Shown in pieces: positions 1-10,305 of a DNA stretch of 64,000 nucleotides. The position numbers and the translations under genes were made by a program. The stretch spans positions 682,001 through 746,000 of the forward strand of contig NZ_JACDXU010000001.1 in NCBI RefSeq assembly GCF_020539485.1, given 5' to 3'. Numbering within the stretch: position 1 is the first letter of the stretch; every line of letters starts with the position of its first letter. The notes beneath the pieces are model-generated. The model saw nothing but the letters and a program-made list of their open reading frames with translations, was not told where the DNA came from and searched no databases. Source of the DNA: Fulverythrobacter ferritrahens (GTDB lineage Bacteria; Pseudomonadota; Alphaproteobacteria; Sphingomonadales; Sphingomonadaceae).

Positions 1-49
1 ATCGATCGGCGAAGCATCCGGCGGTCGGTCCTTCAATCCCTTCGTTGTT

Positions 50-1366
50 TCAATCCAGTGCCTTCATCATCTCGCTGATATCGACGAATTTCTCGCGCGG
101 GGCGCCGTCCCGCGCGGCACGTTCTTCGGCTTCCTCGATCTTCTTCCAGTCGCGGAAGGTAACGAGCTTCAGGCCGCGTTCGCGGACAAGGGCATCGAAG
201 GCGGTGCGGCCTTGTTTCTTCGAGGGGCCAAGCGCGCCCGATGCGGCATCCTGCGCGATCTTGTCCGCAATGTCGAAGCCATCTGGCCGGTTTGTGCCGA
301 TGGTTCCCGAAGGTCCGCGCCGGGCCCAGCCGACGCAATAAAGGCCGGGCAGGATGCGTCCTTCATCGTTGGGGAAGCGGCCCTGCCTTTCGTCAAAGGG
401 CACATCGGGAATGGGCGAACTGCGATAGCCGATACAGCTTACCACCAGCCCTGCAGGAATGCGGTAGGTTTCCCCCGTGCCCTGCGCGCGGCCGGTCTTC
501 ACTTCCGTGCGCTCGACTTCGATAGCCTCCAGCCTGCCATTGCCGATCAGCGCCTTGGGTGAGGCGAAGAAATCGAACTCGATCTCGATTGGTTTTTCCG
601 CATGGATCGCTTCGGGAATGGCGGCAAAGCCGCGCAGATGGGCAACCGATTTGCGCAGGCCCGGCTCCAGCAGGGCATCGTCCCCTGCCTCGGGCAGGTC
701 GCGTGGATTGACGCGGGGGGATGCCCGTTCGAGCGCGGCCAGTTCGCCCAGTTCCTTGGGCGTCATCATGATCTGATGGGGGCCCCTGCGGCCCAGGATC
801 ACGATCCGTTCGATCCGGGATTGCTGCAATATATCAAGTGCATGGCCGACGATGTCGCTCCCCTCGAACTCCCGCCGGGACTTGGAGAGGATACGGGCCA
901 CATCCAGCGCGACATTGCCCATGCCGATCACGATCGCAGTCTTGCCGGAAAGATCGGGGTCCAGCCCGGCGAATTGAGGATGGCCGTTATACCAGCCGAC
1001 AAAGGCAGCGCTGCCGAAGACATTGGGCAGACCTTCTCCGGGCAGATCCAGCGGGCGATCCACCGGGGCACCGGTGGCCAGCACCACCGCGTCATACAGG
1101 CCCTGCAATTCCGGCACGGTCACGTCTTCGCCTACGGTGATGTTGCCCACGAAGCGGACATTTTCGGTCAGCGCGGTCTGTTCATAGCGGCGGGACACGC
1201 CCTTGATCGACTGGTGATCGGGTGCGACCCCGGTGCGGATGAGGCCGTAGGGCACTGGCAACCGGTCGAACACATCGATCCGTGCATCCTCGCCCAGGGC
1301 CTTCTGCACCGCTTCGGCGGTATAATATCCGGCCGGGCCGGAACCGATTATCGCAACATGCCGCAT
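50..1366 (-). CDS. FAD-dependent ferredoxin-NADP reductase (adrenodoxin reductase/FprA type)
   Basis: Flavoprotein of about 438 residues that moves electrons between NADPH and a ferredoxin. The N-terminus carries an FAD-binding GSGPAG motif at residues 8-13. A second nucleotide-binding GMGNVALDVAR segment lies near residue 150 and the late GWARRGPSGTIGTNR block is typical of the adrenodoxin-reductase/FprA family. The start at 1366 is chosen because this ATG directly opens the FAD motif and is preceded by an AGGGAGAG ribosome site; the reading frame stays open another 69 codons upstream, but that stretch looks noncoding. The physiological ferredoxin is not in the window. The 2-oxoglutarate:ferredoxin oxidoreductase at 38.5 kb could be a user of the same pool, which is inference. 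Confidence 0.93.
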   Translation of the reverse strand: MRHVAIIGSGPAGYYTAEAVQKALGEDARIDVFDRLPVPYGLIRTGVAPDHQSIKGVSRRYEQTALTENVRFVGNITVGEDVTVPELQGLYDAVVLATGAPVDRPLDLPGEGLPNVFGSAAFVGWYNGHPQFAGLDPDLSGKTAIVIGMGNVALDVARILSKSRREFEGSDIVGHALDILQQSRIERIVILGRRGPHQIMMTPKELGELAALERASPRVNPRDLPEAGDDALLEPGLRKSVAHLRGFAAIPEAIHAEKPIEIEFDFFASPKALIGNGRLEAIEVERTEVKTGRAQGTGETYRIPAGLVVSCIGYRSSPIPDVPFDERQGRFPNDEGRILPGLYCVGWARRGPSGTIGTNRPDGFDIADKIAQDAASGALGPSKKQGRTAFDALVRERGLKLVTFRDWKKIEEAEERAARDGAPREKFVDISEMMKALD

Positions 1367-1541
1367 CGCTCTCTCCCTGCGATTCAGCGCCTTTTTACAG
1401 GATGATCCAGCCTCGGGCGCAAGACAAGGGATGCTTGCGATATCCTTCACAATTTGCAGGGAAATCGTCCCATTATGGCTCGGGGCTATTCCTTGCTCAT
1501 ATATTAACTTTTTCTCAAACGGCGTTTGGCAACGCCCAAAC

Positions 1542-4301
1542 ATGGCGGGTGGTGCATCCAGAAGACAGAGCATCCTGAAGGAGGTCGGTCACAAGGCCGG
1601 TGCGCGCGCGCCCAAGACGCCGCCTGCCGGGAAGCGATCCTATGCGTCATCCGGCAGCGGCCGGGCCGATCCCGTGGCCGAAAGGATGGCCATCGCGGCG
1701 CGGCATTCGCTGCGCAATTCGCGTTCGCGTCCGACCGATACCACCGATTTCGCGCCGTCGCTCATCGCGCCGGCATGGCCCACGATGTCGCCCTTGATGG
1801 TCCTGACCATCGGCTTTGCGGTTTTTGCATCCTGGTCGATGCCGCCCTTGCTGTCGCTGCTCCTTGCGATTGTCGCGGTTGCGTTGCCCCTGGCTTCCCC
1901 TTTCGTGCGCCGGATCGAAAGATGGCGGACGAGGTCGCTCCCGCTGCGGATTGCAGGCATGGTGTTGGTCATCGGGGTGCCGATGCTGGCCTATGGGGCC
2001 GCAATCGGTATCTGGGCAACGGTGCACGCCCTTGCCTGGCCGATCGCACTGGGCATATTGATCGTCACCACCGCGATTGCCGCCGTGATCCAGAGCAGCA
2101 AGTCCGCCGGGCTTTTCGCTGCGGAGATAGGCTGCTGGGCTGCGGTTGCGCTGGTGGAGGGATCGATCACGTCGGTCAGCCTGCTGGCGGGGGCCATCGC
2201 TTTCTCGATCCTGGCCAGTCGCCGCCAGATGCAGCAGGCCCGTGCCCGGAAGGAGCGGGAGCTGGAACGGGAACGGGTCCGCAACCGCGCTGAAGACATA
2301 TTGAACGATTATGAGGAAGCCGGGCTCGGCTGGTTCTGGGAAACAGACCGGCGGGGTATCCTCACCTATGTCTCGCCAACGGTGGCCAGAGCACTGGGCC
2401 ACGAGGATGCGGAAGAGCTGGAGGGCTGCAATTTTACCGATCTGTTCGATCTTGCCGCTGGCGGGGCAGAGGGCGAGCGGACGCTGAATTTCCATCTTTC
2501 GGCGCGTTCTTCCTTTCAGGAAGTGCCGGTGCGTGCGGCTTCGCGCGAAGAACGCTGGTGGTCGGTCAGCGGGCGGCCGATCTATGATCAGTTCGGCAAT
2601 TTCGTTGGCTATCGAGGATCGGGCACGGATCTCACGGAGCGGCGGCGCTCGCAGGAAAATACCTCGCGCCTTGCGCATTACGATTCCCTCACCGGGCTGG
2701 CGAACCGCTTCAAGATGTCGCAATCGCTGGAAAAAATCCTCAGTGCGCCTTTCGCAGTCCATCGCTGCTGCAGCGTGCTGCTGCTGGATCTCGATCGCTT
2801 CAAGCAGGTGAACGACACGATGGGCCATCCGGCGGGCGATGCGCTGCTCAAGCAGGTGGCGCAGCGGCTGGAACGCACCGTGGGGGAAAAGGGCCTCGTA
2901 GGGCGACTTGGCGGCGACGAATTCGAGGTCATCGTGCCCGGCACGCTGGGGCGGGACCGGCTGGCCTATCTGGCGCAGGACATCATCAATTCCCTGTCGC
3001 AGCCTTATTCGATCGACGGGCAACGCGTAATCATTGGCGCATCGGTGGGCATCTGCATTGCACCCGATCACGGCCTGACCAGCGAGGCGCTGATCCGCAA
3101 TGCCGACCTTGCGCTCTATGCCGCAAAGGATGGCGGGCGCGGGCGTTATCATTTCTATGCCGACGATCTGCACACCCGTGCGGAGGAACGCCGCCAGTTG
3201 GAGCAGGATCTGCGCGATGCGATCACGCATGGCGGCCTGGAACTCTATTACCAGCCTGTCGTGGATACTGCGACCGAGCGGATAAGCGGGTTCGAGGCGC
3301 TGATGCGGTGGGAACATCCCCAGCGCGGAGCCATGCCGCCCATGCGCTTCATCGAGATTGCGGAGGAATCCGGGCTGATCGGCCAGATGGGCGAATGGGC
3401 CTTGCGCACGGCCTGCCAACATATGGCTCAATGGCCCGCCGATGTCCGGGTGGCGGTCAATGTCTCGCCGCTGCAATTCTCGAATCCGCAACTGCCGGCC
3501 ATCGTCGCCAGCGCGTTGGAGGAAGCGGATGTCGATCCCTCGCGGCTTGAACTTGAAATCACCGAGAGCGTCTTCCTCGATGATGATGAAGGCACCGACG
3601 CCATGTTCGCTGCGCTGAAGAAGATCGGCGTCCGGCTGGCACTGGACGATTTCGGAACGGGTTATTCCTCGCTCGGCTATCTGAAGAAGGCGCCGTTCGA
3701 CAAGATCAAGATCGACCAGAGCTTCGTGCGTGGCGCCACCCAGCCGGATAGCCGCAATGGCGCGATCATCGCCTCGATCACCAGCCTGGCCCAGTCGCTG
3801 GGCATGGAGACGACAGCCGAAGGCGTGGAGACGCTGGACGAGCTGGACATGATCCGCCTGCAGGGCTGCAGCCATGTGCAGGGCTTTATCTATTCCCTGC
3901 CTCTATCCGCCAGCGCCGCTGCGGAGCGCCTGCGCACCGGGCTGGCCGCGGTGGCGCGCGGCCCGAGGTCCGCCCGGGTGCCGCGCCAGACGATGCTGCG
4001 CAAGGTCGTGCTCGATTGCGACGGTGCGCTCTACAACGGCACGATCCGCAACATTTCCAGCACCGGCGCGCTGATCGAAGGGCTGTATAACGTGCCGGAC
4101 GGGACGAGCTTCCAGGTGCGCCTGTCGGATCGCCATGCCATAGCGGCCACTTCGCGCTGGTCCGACGGGGACCGGATGGGGGTGGAGTTCGCCGCGCCGC
4201 TTCAGCGCGACGGGGCAGGGCGCATCAGGATCGTCGCCGAAGCCGGCGCTGTGATGGAGCGGCGGACGATCCGGGGGCTGGCAGCAGGCGGGGCCGATTA
4301 A
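1542..4301 (+). CDS. Membrane-bound PAS-GGDEF-EAL-PilZ cyclic-di-GMP protein
   Basis: About 919 residues. A basic N-terminal tail is followed by several hydrophobic segments (roughly residues 80-230), a charged linker, a PAS domain (about 253-366), a GGDEF domain with an intact GGDEF near 457, an EAL domain (EALMRW near 583, DDFGTG near 700, AEGVE later) and a C-terminal PilZ domain with NISSTG near 836. The GGDEF half would make and the EAL half degrade cyclic-di-GMP, and PilZ would bind it. Catalytic signatures of both enzymes are present, so either activity or both are possible. The RxxD inhibitory site expected just before GGDEF is replaced by GEKG. The PilZ arginine motif reads RQTMLR (RxxxxR) instead of the usual RxxxR. 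The start at 1542 has no strong ribosome site and is uncertain. Paralogue of the next gene. Confidence 0.9.
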   Translation: MAGGASRRQSILKEVGHKAGARAPKTPPAGKRSYASSGSGRADPVAERMAIAARHSLRNSRSRPTDTTDFAPSLIAPAWPTMSPLMVLTIGFAVFASWSMPPLLSLLLAIVAVALPLASPFVRRIERWRTRSLPLRIAGMVLVIGVPMLAYGAAIGIWATVHALAWPIALGILIVTTAIAAVIQSSKSAGLFAAEIGCWAAVALVEGSITSVSLLAGAIAFSILASRRQMQQARARKERELERERVRNRAEDILNDYEEAGLGWFWETDRRGILTYVSPTVARALGHEDAEELEGCNFTDLFDLAAGGAEGERTLNFHLSARSSFQEVPVRAASREERWWSVSGRPIYDQFGNFVGYRGSGTDLTERRRSQENTSRLAHYDSLTGLANRFKMSQSLEKILSAPFAVHRCCSVLLLDLDRFKQVNDTMGHPAGDALLKQVAQRLERTVGEKGLVGRLGGDEFEVIVPGTLGRDRLAYLAQDIINSLSQPYSIDGQRVIIGASVGICIAPDHGLTSEALIRNADLALYAAKDGGRGRYHFYADDLHTRAEERRQLEQDLRDAITHGGLELYYQPVVDTATERISGFEALMRWEHPQRGAMPPMRFIEIAEESGLIGQMGEWALRTACQHMAQWPADVRVAVNVSPLQFSNPQLPAIVASALEEADVDPSRLELEITESVFLDDDEGTDAMFAALKKIGVRLALDDFGTGYSSLGYLKKAPFDKIKIDQSFVRGATQPDSRNGAIIASITSLAQSLGMETTAEGVETLDELDMIRLQGCSHVQGFIYSLPLSASAAAERLRTGLAAVARGPRSARVPRQTMLRKVVLDCDGALYNGTIRNISSTGALIEGLYNVPDGTSFQVRLSDRHAIAATSRWSDGDRMGVEFAAPLQRDGAGRIRIVAEAGAVMERRTIRGLAAGGAD

Positions 4302-4416
4302 GACCTCGCAGAGGCCGCTGCGAGCGCGATCTTAGGGAATTCTAAACCGTGTATGTTTAGGATCGTCTCTCGCAGCTGACACTGGCTGCGGGGATAATAC
4401 TGACGGATATATTCAG

Positions 4417-6651
4417 TTGAGCAGGCGCATCTTGAAAGGGTGGCGGAGCGCACGCAGCGCCGCTGAGGACACGGAGATAGCGCCTTCTGTGCCGGTGACT
4501 CCCGCATTCACGGGCCTTGCTTCCTCAGAAGAGGCCGAGCGCCGCCTGCTCCTGATGAGCGAATATGAACAGACCGGTAGCGGCTGGTTCTGGGAGACGG
4601 ACGAGCGGGGCAATATCCTCTATCTGTCTCAACCCATGGCCGAAATGTTCGGCAAGTCGCCCGATATGCTGGCAGCCACGCCGTTCCTCTCCCTGTTCGT
4701 CTCCGAACAGACCGGGGATGGGGCGTCGCCGCGTAGCCTTTCGCTGATGTTCGGCGGGCGCAAGACCTTCTCCGGCCTTACCATGCGGGGGGATATCGAC
4801 GGCGAGGACCATTATTGGCAGCTCAGCGGACGCCCGAAATTCGACGCCGAGGGCAATTTTCAGGGCTATCGCGGCCATGGCGGTAACGTCACCGAAAGCC
4901 GCCGCGCGGAGAATGAGACGGAGCGGCTGGCGCAGTTCGATTCCCTCACCGGCCTGTCCAACCGCCACCGGATGCAGCGCAAGGTCGATGCGATGCTCAC
5001 TGCATTTCGCGCCGCCAAGCGCACCTGTGCGGTGATGCTGCTCGATCTCGATCGTTTCAAGCAGGTCAACGATACGCTGGGCCACAAGGCGGGCGACGAA
5101 CTGCTGAAGGAAGTGGCGCAGCGGATCAAACGTGTTTTCGATACCACCTGCGAGATCGGACGTCTTGGGGGCGATGAATTCCAGGTGCTGATTCCCGACA
5201 TGGACGATCGCGGCCAGCTTGGCGAACTCGCCACCAAGGTCATCGCCATGTTGAGCCAGCCTTTTTCCCTGCCGGAAGGGCGCTGCACCATCGGCGCTTC
5301 CGTAGGCATCGCCATCGCGCCTTATGATGGCGTGACGCGGGAAGAAGTGGTCCACAGTGCGGATGTGGCACTCTATGCGGCCAAGAATGGCGGGCGCGGG
5401 CAGTTCCGGTTCTTTTCCAAGGAATTGCAGAACGAATCCCATCTGCGGCGCGAACTTGAGCGCGATCTGCGCGAAGCGCTGGAGCGCGGGCAGCTTTCGC
5501 TCGAATATCAGCCCATCGTGTCGATCGCGACCAATCGGATCGTGGCGATGGAGGCATTGCTGCGCTGGTATCATCCCGAACGTGGCAAAATCTCGCCCGA
5601 GATATTCATCCCCATTGCGGAAGACAGCAATCTCATCGTCTCGATTGGCGAATGGGTGCTGCGCAAGGCTTGCGCCGATGCGGTCAACTGGCCGGAAGAT
5701 GTGCGTGTCTGCGTGAATATCTCCGAACAGCAGATCATCACCCAGGGCCTGTCCCGGACGGTGGCCAATGCCCTGTCAGCGGCAGGTCTGCCGGCGGACC
5801 GGCTCGAATGCGAGTTGAAGGAAAGCGCGCATTTCGGGGATGGCGACGTCAGCGAACGGGAGCTGAGGGCCCTGCGGCGCATGGGCGTGCGGCTGGCGCT
5901 AGACGATTTCGGGACAGGCGCTTCCTCGCTTGGCTATCTCAGGCGTGCGCCGTTCGAGACGATCAAGATCGATCCCAGCTTCCTGCGCGGCGCCTTTGAA
6001 GAAGGAAGCCGCAATGGCGAGCTGATCGGCGCGATTGTCGCCCTGGCCGATGCGCTGGGGATCGAGACCGTGGCCGAAGGCGTGGAGGCGATGGAGGAGT
6101 TCCGCCTGGTGCAGGCGCATGGCGTGAAGAACATTCAGGGCTTCGTCTATTCGCCCTCGATGGCGCTGGAGGAAGTGGAAGAGCTTCTGGCCGGGCATGA
6201 GTGGGAAATGACGCCCACCGGGCCGGAAAAACAACGCTCCGAACGCCGCAAGCTCTATCGCCGGATCCATATCATTCACGAGGATCATTATTACGACGTG
6301 GTGCTGCGCGATCTTTCGCGCACCGGGGCGATGATCGAAGGGCTGCTGGACGTTCCCGTCGGCACCGAATTTGTGGTCGATTTCGGAGAAGGGCAGCTGG
6401 CGGTCGCCAAGGTCGTGCGCAGCCATCAGGACCAGCAGGGCCTCACTTTCGAGACGCCGCTGGTCAATGACGGAGCGGGCGGCCTGTGCACTCGCAACCG
6501 CGTTTCGCCCTATCTGCTGGCGGCGGGTGGCCTGCCGCTGGCGCAATTGCCGCCCGGCCATTTTCCGCTGGTAGAAAAGGCGGATAACCCGATGATGCTG
6601 TCGGTTCCCCGCTTCGGGACGAAGAACCTCAAGGCCAAGCTGGAATATTGA
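4417..6651 (+). CDS. Soluble PAS-GGDEF-EAL-PilZ cyclic-di-GMP protein
   Basis: About 744 residues with the same domain order as its upstream neighbour but no membrane segments: PAS (about 48-160), GGDEF (intact, near 250), EAL (MEALLRW near 378, DDFGTG near 495, AEGVE), PilZ (RKLYR and DLSRTG, both canonical, near 608-640). The two genes share long near-identical blocks (WFWETD, DSLTGL, LLLDLDRFKQVNDT-like), which indicates tandem duplication with loss or replacement of the sensor part. Like the neighbour, it lacks the RxxD inhibitory site before GGDEF (DTTC instead). The proposed start at 4417 is TTG, since no ATG occurs in frame before the PAS domain; the first in-frame ATG at 4555 falls right at the PAS boundary. 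Start confidence is low. Confidence 0.9.
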   Translation: MSRRILKGWRSARSAAEDTEIAPSVPVTPAFTGLASSEEAERRLLLMSEYEQTGSGWFWETDERGNILYLSQPMAEMFGKSPDMLAATPFLSLFVSEQTGDGASPRSLSLMFGGRKTFSGLTMRGDIDGEDHYWQLSGRPKFDAEGNFQGYRGHGGNVTESRRAENETERLAQFDSLTGLSNRHRMQRKVDAMLTAFRAAKRTCAVMLLDLDRFKQVNDTLGHKAGDELLKEVAQRIKRVFDTTCEIGRLGGDEFQVLIPDMDDRGQLGELATKVIAMLSQPFSLPEGRCTIGASVGIAIAPYDGVTREEVVHSADVALYAAKNGGRGQFRFFSKELQNESHLRRELERDLREALERGQLSLEYQPIVSIATNRIVAMEALLRWYHPERGKISPEIFIPIAEDSNLIVSIGEWVLRKACADAVNWPEDVRVCVNISEQQIITQGLSRTVANALSAAGLPADRLECELKESAHFGDGDVSERELRALRRMGVRLALDDFGTGASSLGYLRRAPFETIKIDPSFLRGAFEEGSRNGELIGAIVALADALGIETVAEGVEAMEEFRLVQAHGVKNIQGFVYSPSMALEEVEELLAGHEWEMTPTGPEKQRSERRKLYRRIHIIHEDHYYDVVLRDLSRTGAMIEGLLDVPVGTEFVVDFGEGQLAVAKVVRSHQDQQGLTFETPLVNDGAGGLCTRNRVSPYLLAAGGLPLAQLPPGHFPLVEKADNPMMLSVPRFGTKNLKAKLEY

Positions 6652-6699
6652 CGCATTCCGCCTGCTGACAGGGCGTTTCAGTCCGGCTAAGGGCGCGGA

Positions 6700-8517
6700 A
6701 TGACCGAGCTTTCGCAGATCCGCAATTTTTCGATTATCGCCCATATCGACCATGGGAAGAGCACTCTGGCTGACCGGCTGATTCAGTTCACCGGCGGGCT
6801 GACCGACCGTGAGATGAGCGAGCAGGTCCTTGATAATATGGACATTGAGCGCGAGCGCGGGATTACCATCAAGGCCCAGACCGTGCGCCTGAGCTATACC
6901 GCCAAGGATGGCGTGACCTATGAGCTGAATCTCATGGACACGCCCGGCCATGTGGACTTCGCCTATGAGGTAAGCCGCAGCCTTGCCGCCTGCGAAGGTG
7001 CGCTGCTGGTGGTGGACGCGGCGCAGGGCGTGGAAGCGCAGACGCTCGCCAACGTCTATCAGTCCATCGAGCATGATCACGAGATCGTTCCGGTGATCAA
7101 CAAGATCGACCTGCCCGCCGCCGAGCCCGAGAAGGTCCGCGCCGAGATCGAGGACATCATCGGCATCGACGCATCCGAAGCCGTGCTGGCCAGCGCCAAG
7201 AGCGGCATCGGCATCGCCGAAGTGCTGGAGGCCGTCGTCCAGAAGATCCCGGCGCCCAAGGGCGACCGTGAAGCGCCGCTCAAGGCGATGCTGGTGGATA
7301 GCTGGTATGACCCCTATCTGGGCGTCGTCATCCTCGTGCGCGTCATCGACGGGGTCATCAAGAAGGGCCTCCAGGTCAAGTTCATGCAGGGGGGAACCCA
7401 GCATCTGATCGACCGTGTCGGCTGCTTCACTCCCAAGCGCATCGAACTGCCGGAACTCGGGCCCGGCGAGATCGGCTTCATCACCGCGCAGATCAAGGAA
7501 GTAGAACAGGCCAAGGTCGGTGACACGATCACCACCGTGAAGGGTGGCGCGACCGAGGCCCTGCCGGGCTACAAGGAAGTGCAGCCCGTGGTGTTCTGCG
7601 GTCTCTTCCCGGTGGATGCCGCCGATTTCGAGAAGCTGCGCGAAAGCATCGGCAAGCTGCGCCTCAACGATGCCAGCTTCAGCTTCGAGATGGAAAGCTC
7701 CGCCGCTCTGGGCTTCGGCTTCCGCTGTGGCTTCCTGGGCCTGCTGCATCTGGAAATCATCCAGGAACGCCTGACGCGCGAATATGATCTTGATCTGATC
7801 ACCACGGCGCCTTCCGTGGTCTATCGCATTCAGCTGCGCGCTTCCAAGACGGAGGATGCGCAGGAAATCTTCCTTCACAACCCGGCCGACTATCCCGATC
7901 CCAGCCGGATCGAGACGATCGAGGAGCCCTGGATCAAGGCCACGATCTACACGCCGGACGAATATCTCGGCTCGATCCTCAAGCTCTGCCAGGATCGGCG
8001 CGGCATCCAGACCGACCTGACCTATGTCGGCGGCCGTGCGCAGGTAAGCTATGAACTGCCGCTCAACGAAGTTGTGTTCGACTTCTACGATCGGCTGAAG
8101 TCCATCAGCCGTGGCTATGCCAGTTTCGATTACGAACAGATCGGCATGCGCGAGGGCGACCTTGTGAAGATGGGCATCATGGTCAATGGCGATCCGGTGG
8201 ACGCGCTGAGCATGATCGTCCACCGCTCCGTGGCGGAAGAACGCGGCCGCCACATGTGCGAGCGCTTGAAGGATTTGATCCCCCGCCACCTGTTCAAGAT
8301 CCCGATCCAGGCAGCCATCGGCGGCAAGGTGATCGCTCGCGAGACGATCAGCGCCATGCGCAAGGACGTGACCGCCAAATGCTATGGCGGTGACATCACC
8401 CGCAAGAAGAAGCTGCTGGAAAAGCAGAAGAAGGGCAAAGCCAAGATGCGGGAATACGGCAATGTGTCGATCCCGCAGGAAGCCTTCATCGCCGCCTTGC
8501 GGATGGGCGAGGAATAG
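6700..8517 (+). CDS. lepA: Elongation factor 4 (LepA), translation GTPase
   Basis: A 605-residue ribosomal GTPase implicated in back-translocation and recovery of stalled ribosomes and in initiation or subunit biogenesis. GTPase motifs are all visible: AHIDHGKST (P-loop), the RGITIKAQ switch I region, DTPGHVDF, and NKIDLP. The C-terminal LepA-specific region includes [18 protein letters not shown], the family signature that contacts the ribosome. The length equals that normal for LepA. The ATG at 6700 starts the conserved N-terminus directly. The gene stands 48 bp behind the cyclic-di-GMP pair on the same strand, and the functional link, if any, is not obvious. Confidence 0.99.
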   Translation: MTELSQIRNFSIIAHIDHGKSTLADRLIQFTGGLTDREMSEQVLDNMDIERERGITIKAQTVRLSYTAKDGVTYELNLMDTPGHVDFAYEVSRSLAACEGALLVVDAAQGVEAQTLANVYQSIEHDHEIVPVINKIDLPAAEPEKVRAEIEDIIGIDASEAVLASAKSGIGIAEVLEAVVQKIPAPKGDREAPLKAMLVDSWYDPYLGVVILVRVIDGVIKKGLQVKFMQGGTQHLIDRVGCFTPKRIELPELGPGEIGFITAQIKEVEQAKVGDTITTVKGGATEALPGYKEVQPVVFCGLFPVDAADFEKLRESIGKLRLNDASFSFEMESSAALGFGFRCGFLGLLHLEIIQERLTREYDLDLITTAPSVVYRIQLRASKTEDAQEIFLHNPADYPDPSRIETIEEPWIKATIYTPDEYLGSILKLCQDRRGIQTDLTYVGGRAQVSYELPLNEVVFDFYDRLKSISRGYASFDYEQIGMREGDLVKMGIMVNGDPVDALSMIVHRSVAEERGRHMCERLKDLIPRHLFKIPIQAAIGGKVIARETISAMRKDVTAKCYGGDITRKKKLLEKQKKGKAKMREYGNVSIPQEAFIAALRMGEE

Positions 8518-8615
8518 GTCCCGCTTCCCGTCAGGAAGATGTTCGGCCTGCGATCAGGCCGTTGGATGCCGGGGGAGGCGCGTGGCGCTCCCTCGGCTCT
8601 CCTTCCGGGGCTCTC

Positions 8616-9641
8616 TCAGGGCTTGCGCGCGCTGACCAGCGAATAATAGCCGCCGCCGGTGCGCTGGGCTTCTACATCCACGAAGCCGGCCTCCTCCAGA
8701 ATCTCGCGCAATTCGGCCAGGCTATATTGCTTGCCCAGCGTGCCGATGAGCATCAGCAAGCTGAAGGCGGCGGCCTGATAAGGGCCGGTATAATCGTCAT
8801 CCATCAGGATTTCGTTGAGGAAGATCCGCCCGCCAGAGGGTAGCGCCGCAAAGCTTTTGCGGGCGAGAGTGATGTTGGTTTCCTCCGTCCAGTCGTGAAA
8901 CACGTTGGAGAAGAAATGTCCGTCGGCCCCGCGCGGCCATTCCTGTTCGAACATGTTGACGGCAGTGGTGGAGACGCGGGCGCCTATATTGGCCGCCTCG
9001 ACATATTTCGCGGCCTCAAACGCAACCTCCTTGAGGTCCATCAGAGTGACTTTCAGTGCCGGGTTCGCCTTGGCGATCTCTATGCCATACACGCCCGATC
9101 CGCAGCCGATATCCATCAGATGAGAAAGTTCGCCGAAAACCGGCATCCGCGCCGCCCCGAGTGCCGGGGCCTGGCTGTGGGCCTGCATGAAGGCGGCGAT
9201 ATTGGCGGCCACTTCCTGCGGCATGGTGCCTTTTTCCCAGCCGGCTGGACGCTGATCCGTGCCTTGTTCGGGCCTTTTGCCGGTGCGCAGCGATTCCATA
9301 AGCCGTCCGCGCAGAGGCTCGTTCCGGTCGATCTGGCCTAGGAAAGGCCCCCAGAATCCTGTCGCTTCGGGATGGAGCCAGGTCCGGGCGAGATGGGTGG
9401 CGCGCCATTTGCCCAGCCGCTTCTCCACGAAGCCCTGCGGGCACAGGGCAGCCAGATGCATTGCCAGGGCTCGGGCATCGACGCCGAGTTCCGCCGCCAG
9501 TTCCTCCGTCGTCAGCGGCTGGTTCGACAGGGCCTCGAAAGTGCCCACTTCGATCGCGGTGTTGACGATGGGCAGGCGGAACTGCGCCAGCCAGCAATCC
9601 CAGATCGCACTATCGTCATTGGTCGGCGGAAGGGCGCTCAT
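8616..9641 (-). CDS. SAM-dependent O-methyltransferase (plant/fungal-type family 2)
   Basis: A 341-residue class I methyltransferase with the layout of the O-methyltransferase family 2: an N-terminal winged-helix dimerisation domain (about 1-110, with EVGTFEAL and ELGVDARAL) and a Rossmann domain with the SAM-binding LMDIGCGSGVYG near the middle, followed by FFSNVFHDW, where the catalytic His and the HDW signature sit. This family methylates hydroxyl groups on small molecules, including polyketide, aromatic and carotenoid-type substrates; the substrate here cannot be told. It lies 34 bp downstream of the TetR regulator on the same strand and is divergent to a CmcJ/NvfI-type oxygenase, suggesting a small-molecule tailoring locus. 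Confidence 0.88.
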   Translation of the reverse strand: MSALPPTNDDSAIWDCWLAQFRLPIVNTAIEVGTFEALSNQPLTTEELAAELGVDARALAMHLAALCPQGFVEKRLGKWRATHLARTWLHPEATGFWGPFLGQIDRNEPLRGRLMESLRTGKRPEQGTDQRPAGWEKGTMPQEVAANIAAFMQAHSQAPALGAARMPVFGELSHLMDIGCGSGVYGIEIAKANPALKVTLMDLKEVAFEAAKYVEAANIGARVSTTAVNMFEQEWPRGADGHFFSNVFHDWTEETNITLARKSFAALPSGGRIFLNEILMDDDYTGPYQAAAFSLLMLIGTLGKQYSLAELREILEEAGFVDVEAQRTGGGYYSLVSARKP

Positions 9642-9675
9642 TCTTGTCCTCTCCGGATTGCAGGGGGCGGGCGGC

Positions 9676-10305
9676 TCAGCTCCGCTCCGTTTCGGCAGGC
9701 GCAGAGGTGCTCGCGCCGGTCAGCGCGGCACGGGCGAAGCGGATCAGCGCGGCCAGCGCATCGGGCCCCATGCCCGGGTCGCGCTCATCGGGGCCGAGGC
9801 GCGTGCGCGGCGGGGGGCCCAGCGCGGCACCGGCGAGAAAGCGCAGGCGCCAGCGCAATTCAATCCGGCTCAGACCGGGCAGATAAGGCATGAGCAGATT
9901 CGCGAAGCGGTGCGCCACCGCGCTCATCGTATCGACCAGCTGTGCGGCGGTTTCCCCTTCGCCATGGGCGGCAATCTCGTCCAGCACCACCAGCGCGCGG
10001 CCGGAAGGAGTGAAGCAGGCGGGGGCGAGCAGGGGCGCGAGCCAGCGGGCCAGCAGCGTATCGAGCGGGTCAGCCCCGGTCGGGATGGGATCTTCCAGAC
10101 AGGCCCAGGCTTCCAGCATCGGGCCCATATTGTGATCGCGCAGATTGGCCAGCAGCATTGCCACCGTGCCGAAGTGATAGGTGATTAGGGTGGGGTTGAG
10201 GCCGGACACATCGCCCACGCGGCGCATGGTGAGCGCCAGCACGCCTTCCTCGATCAGCACACGTTCAGCCGCTTCCAGCAGCCTGGTTCTTGTATCGGCC
10301 TGCAT
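9676..10305 (-). CDS. TetR family transcriptional regulator
   Basis: About 209 residues. The N-terminal 60 residues form the TetR helix-turn-helix (TRTRLLEAAERVLIEEG, then MRRVGDVSGLNPTLITYHFG), with the characteristic YHF after the recognition helix. The rest is a ligand-binding region of ordinary size with no assignable specificity. The ATG at 10305 has a GGAG ribosome site six bases upstream. A GTG at 10323 in the same frame has no usable spacing, so it was not chosen. The gene is cotranscribed with the O-methyltransferase that follows and divergent from the oxygenase at 10429, so it is the likely regulator of both. Confidence 0.9.
   Translation of the reverse strand: MQADTRTRLLEAAERVLIEEGVLALTMRRVGDVSGLNPTLITYHFGTVAMLLANLRDHNMGPMLEAWACLEDPIPTGADPLDTLLARWLAPLLAPACFTPSGRALVVLDEIAAHGEGETAAQLVDTMSAVAHRFANLLMPYLPGLSRIELRWRLRFLAGAALGPPPRTRLGPDERDPGMGPDALAALIRFARAALTGASTSAPAETERS

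Noticed and set aside
602..1405. 267-codon plus-strand frame opposite the ferredoxin-NADP reductase
   Set aside because: Composition and lack of motifs indicate a shadow; the minus-strand product is clear.
1647..3875. 742-codon antisense frame opposite the first GGDEF-EAL gene
   Set aside because: It mirrors the coding frame of a clear multidomain gene, has no family likeness and is full of His/Arg/Gln typical of reverse shadows in GC-rich DNA.
5899..8289. 796-codon antisense frame opposite the second GGDEF-EAL gene and lepA
   Set aside because: It spans two unrelated real genes on the other strand; no domain or start signal supports it.
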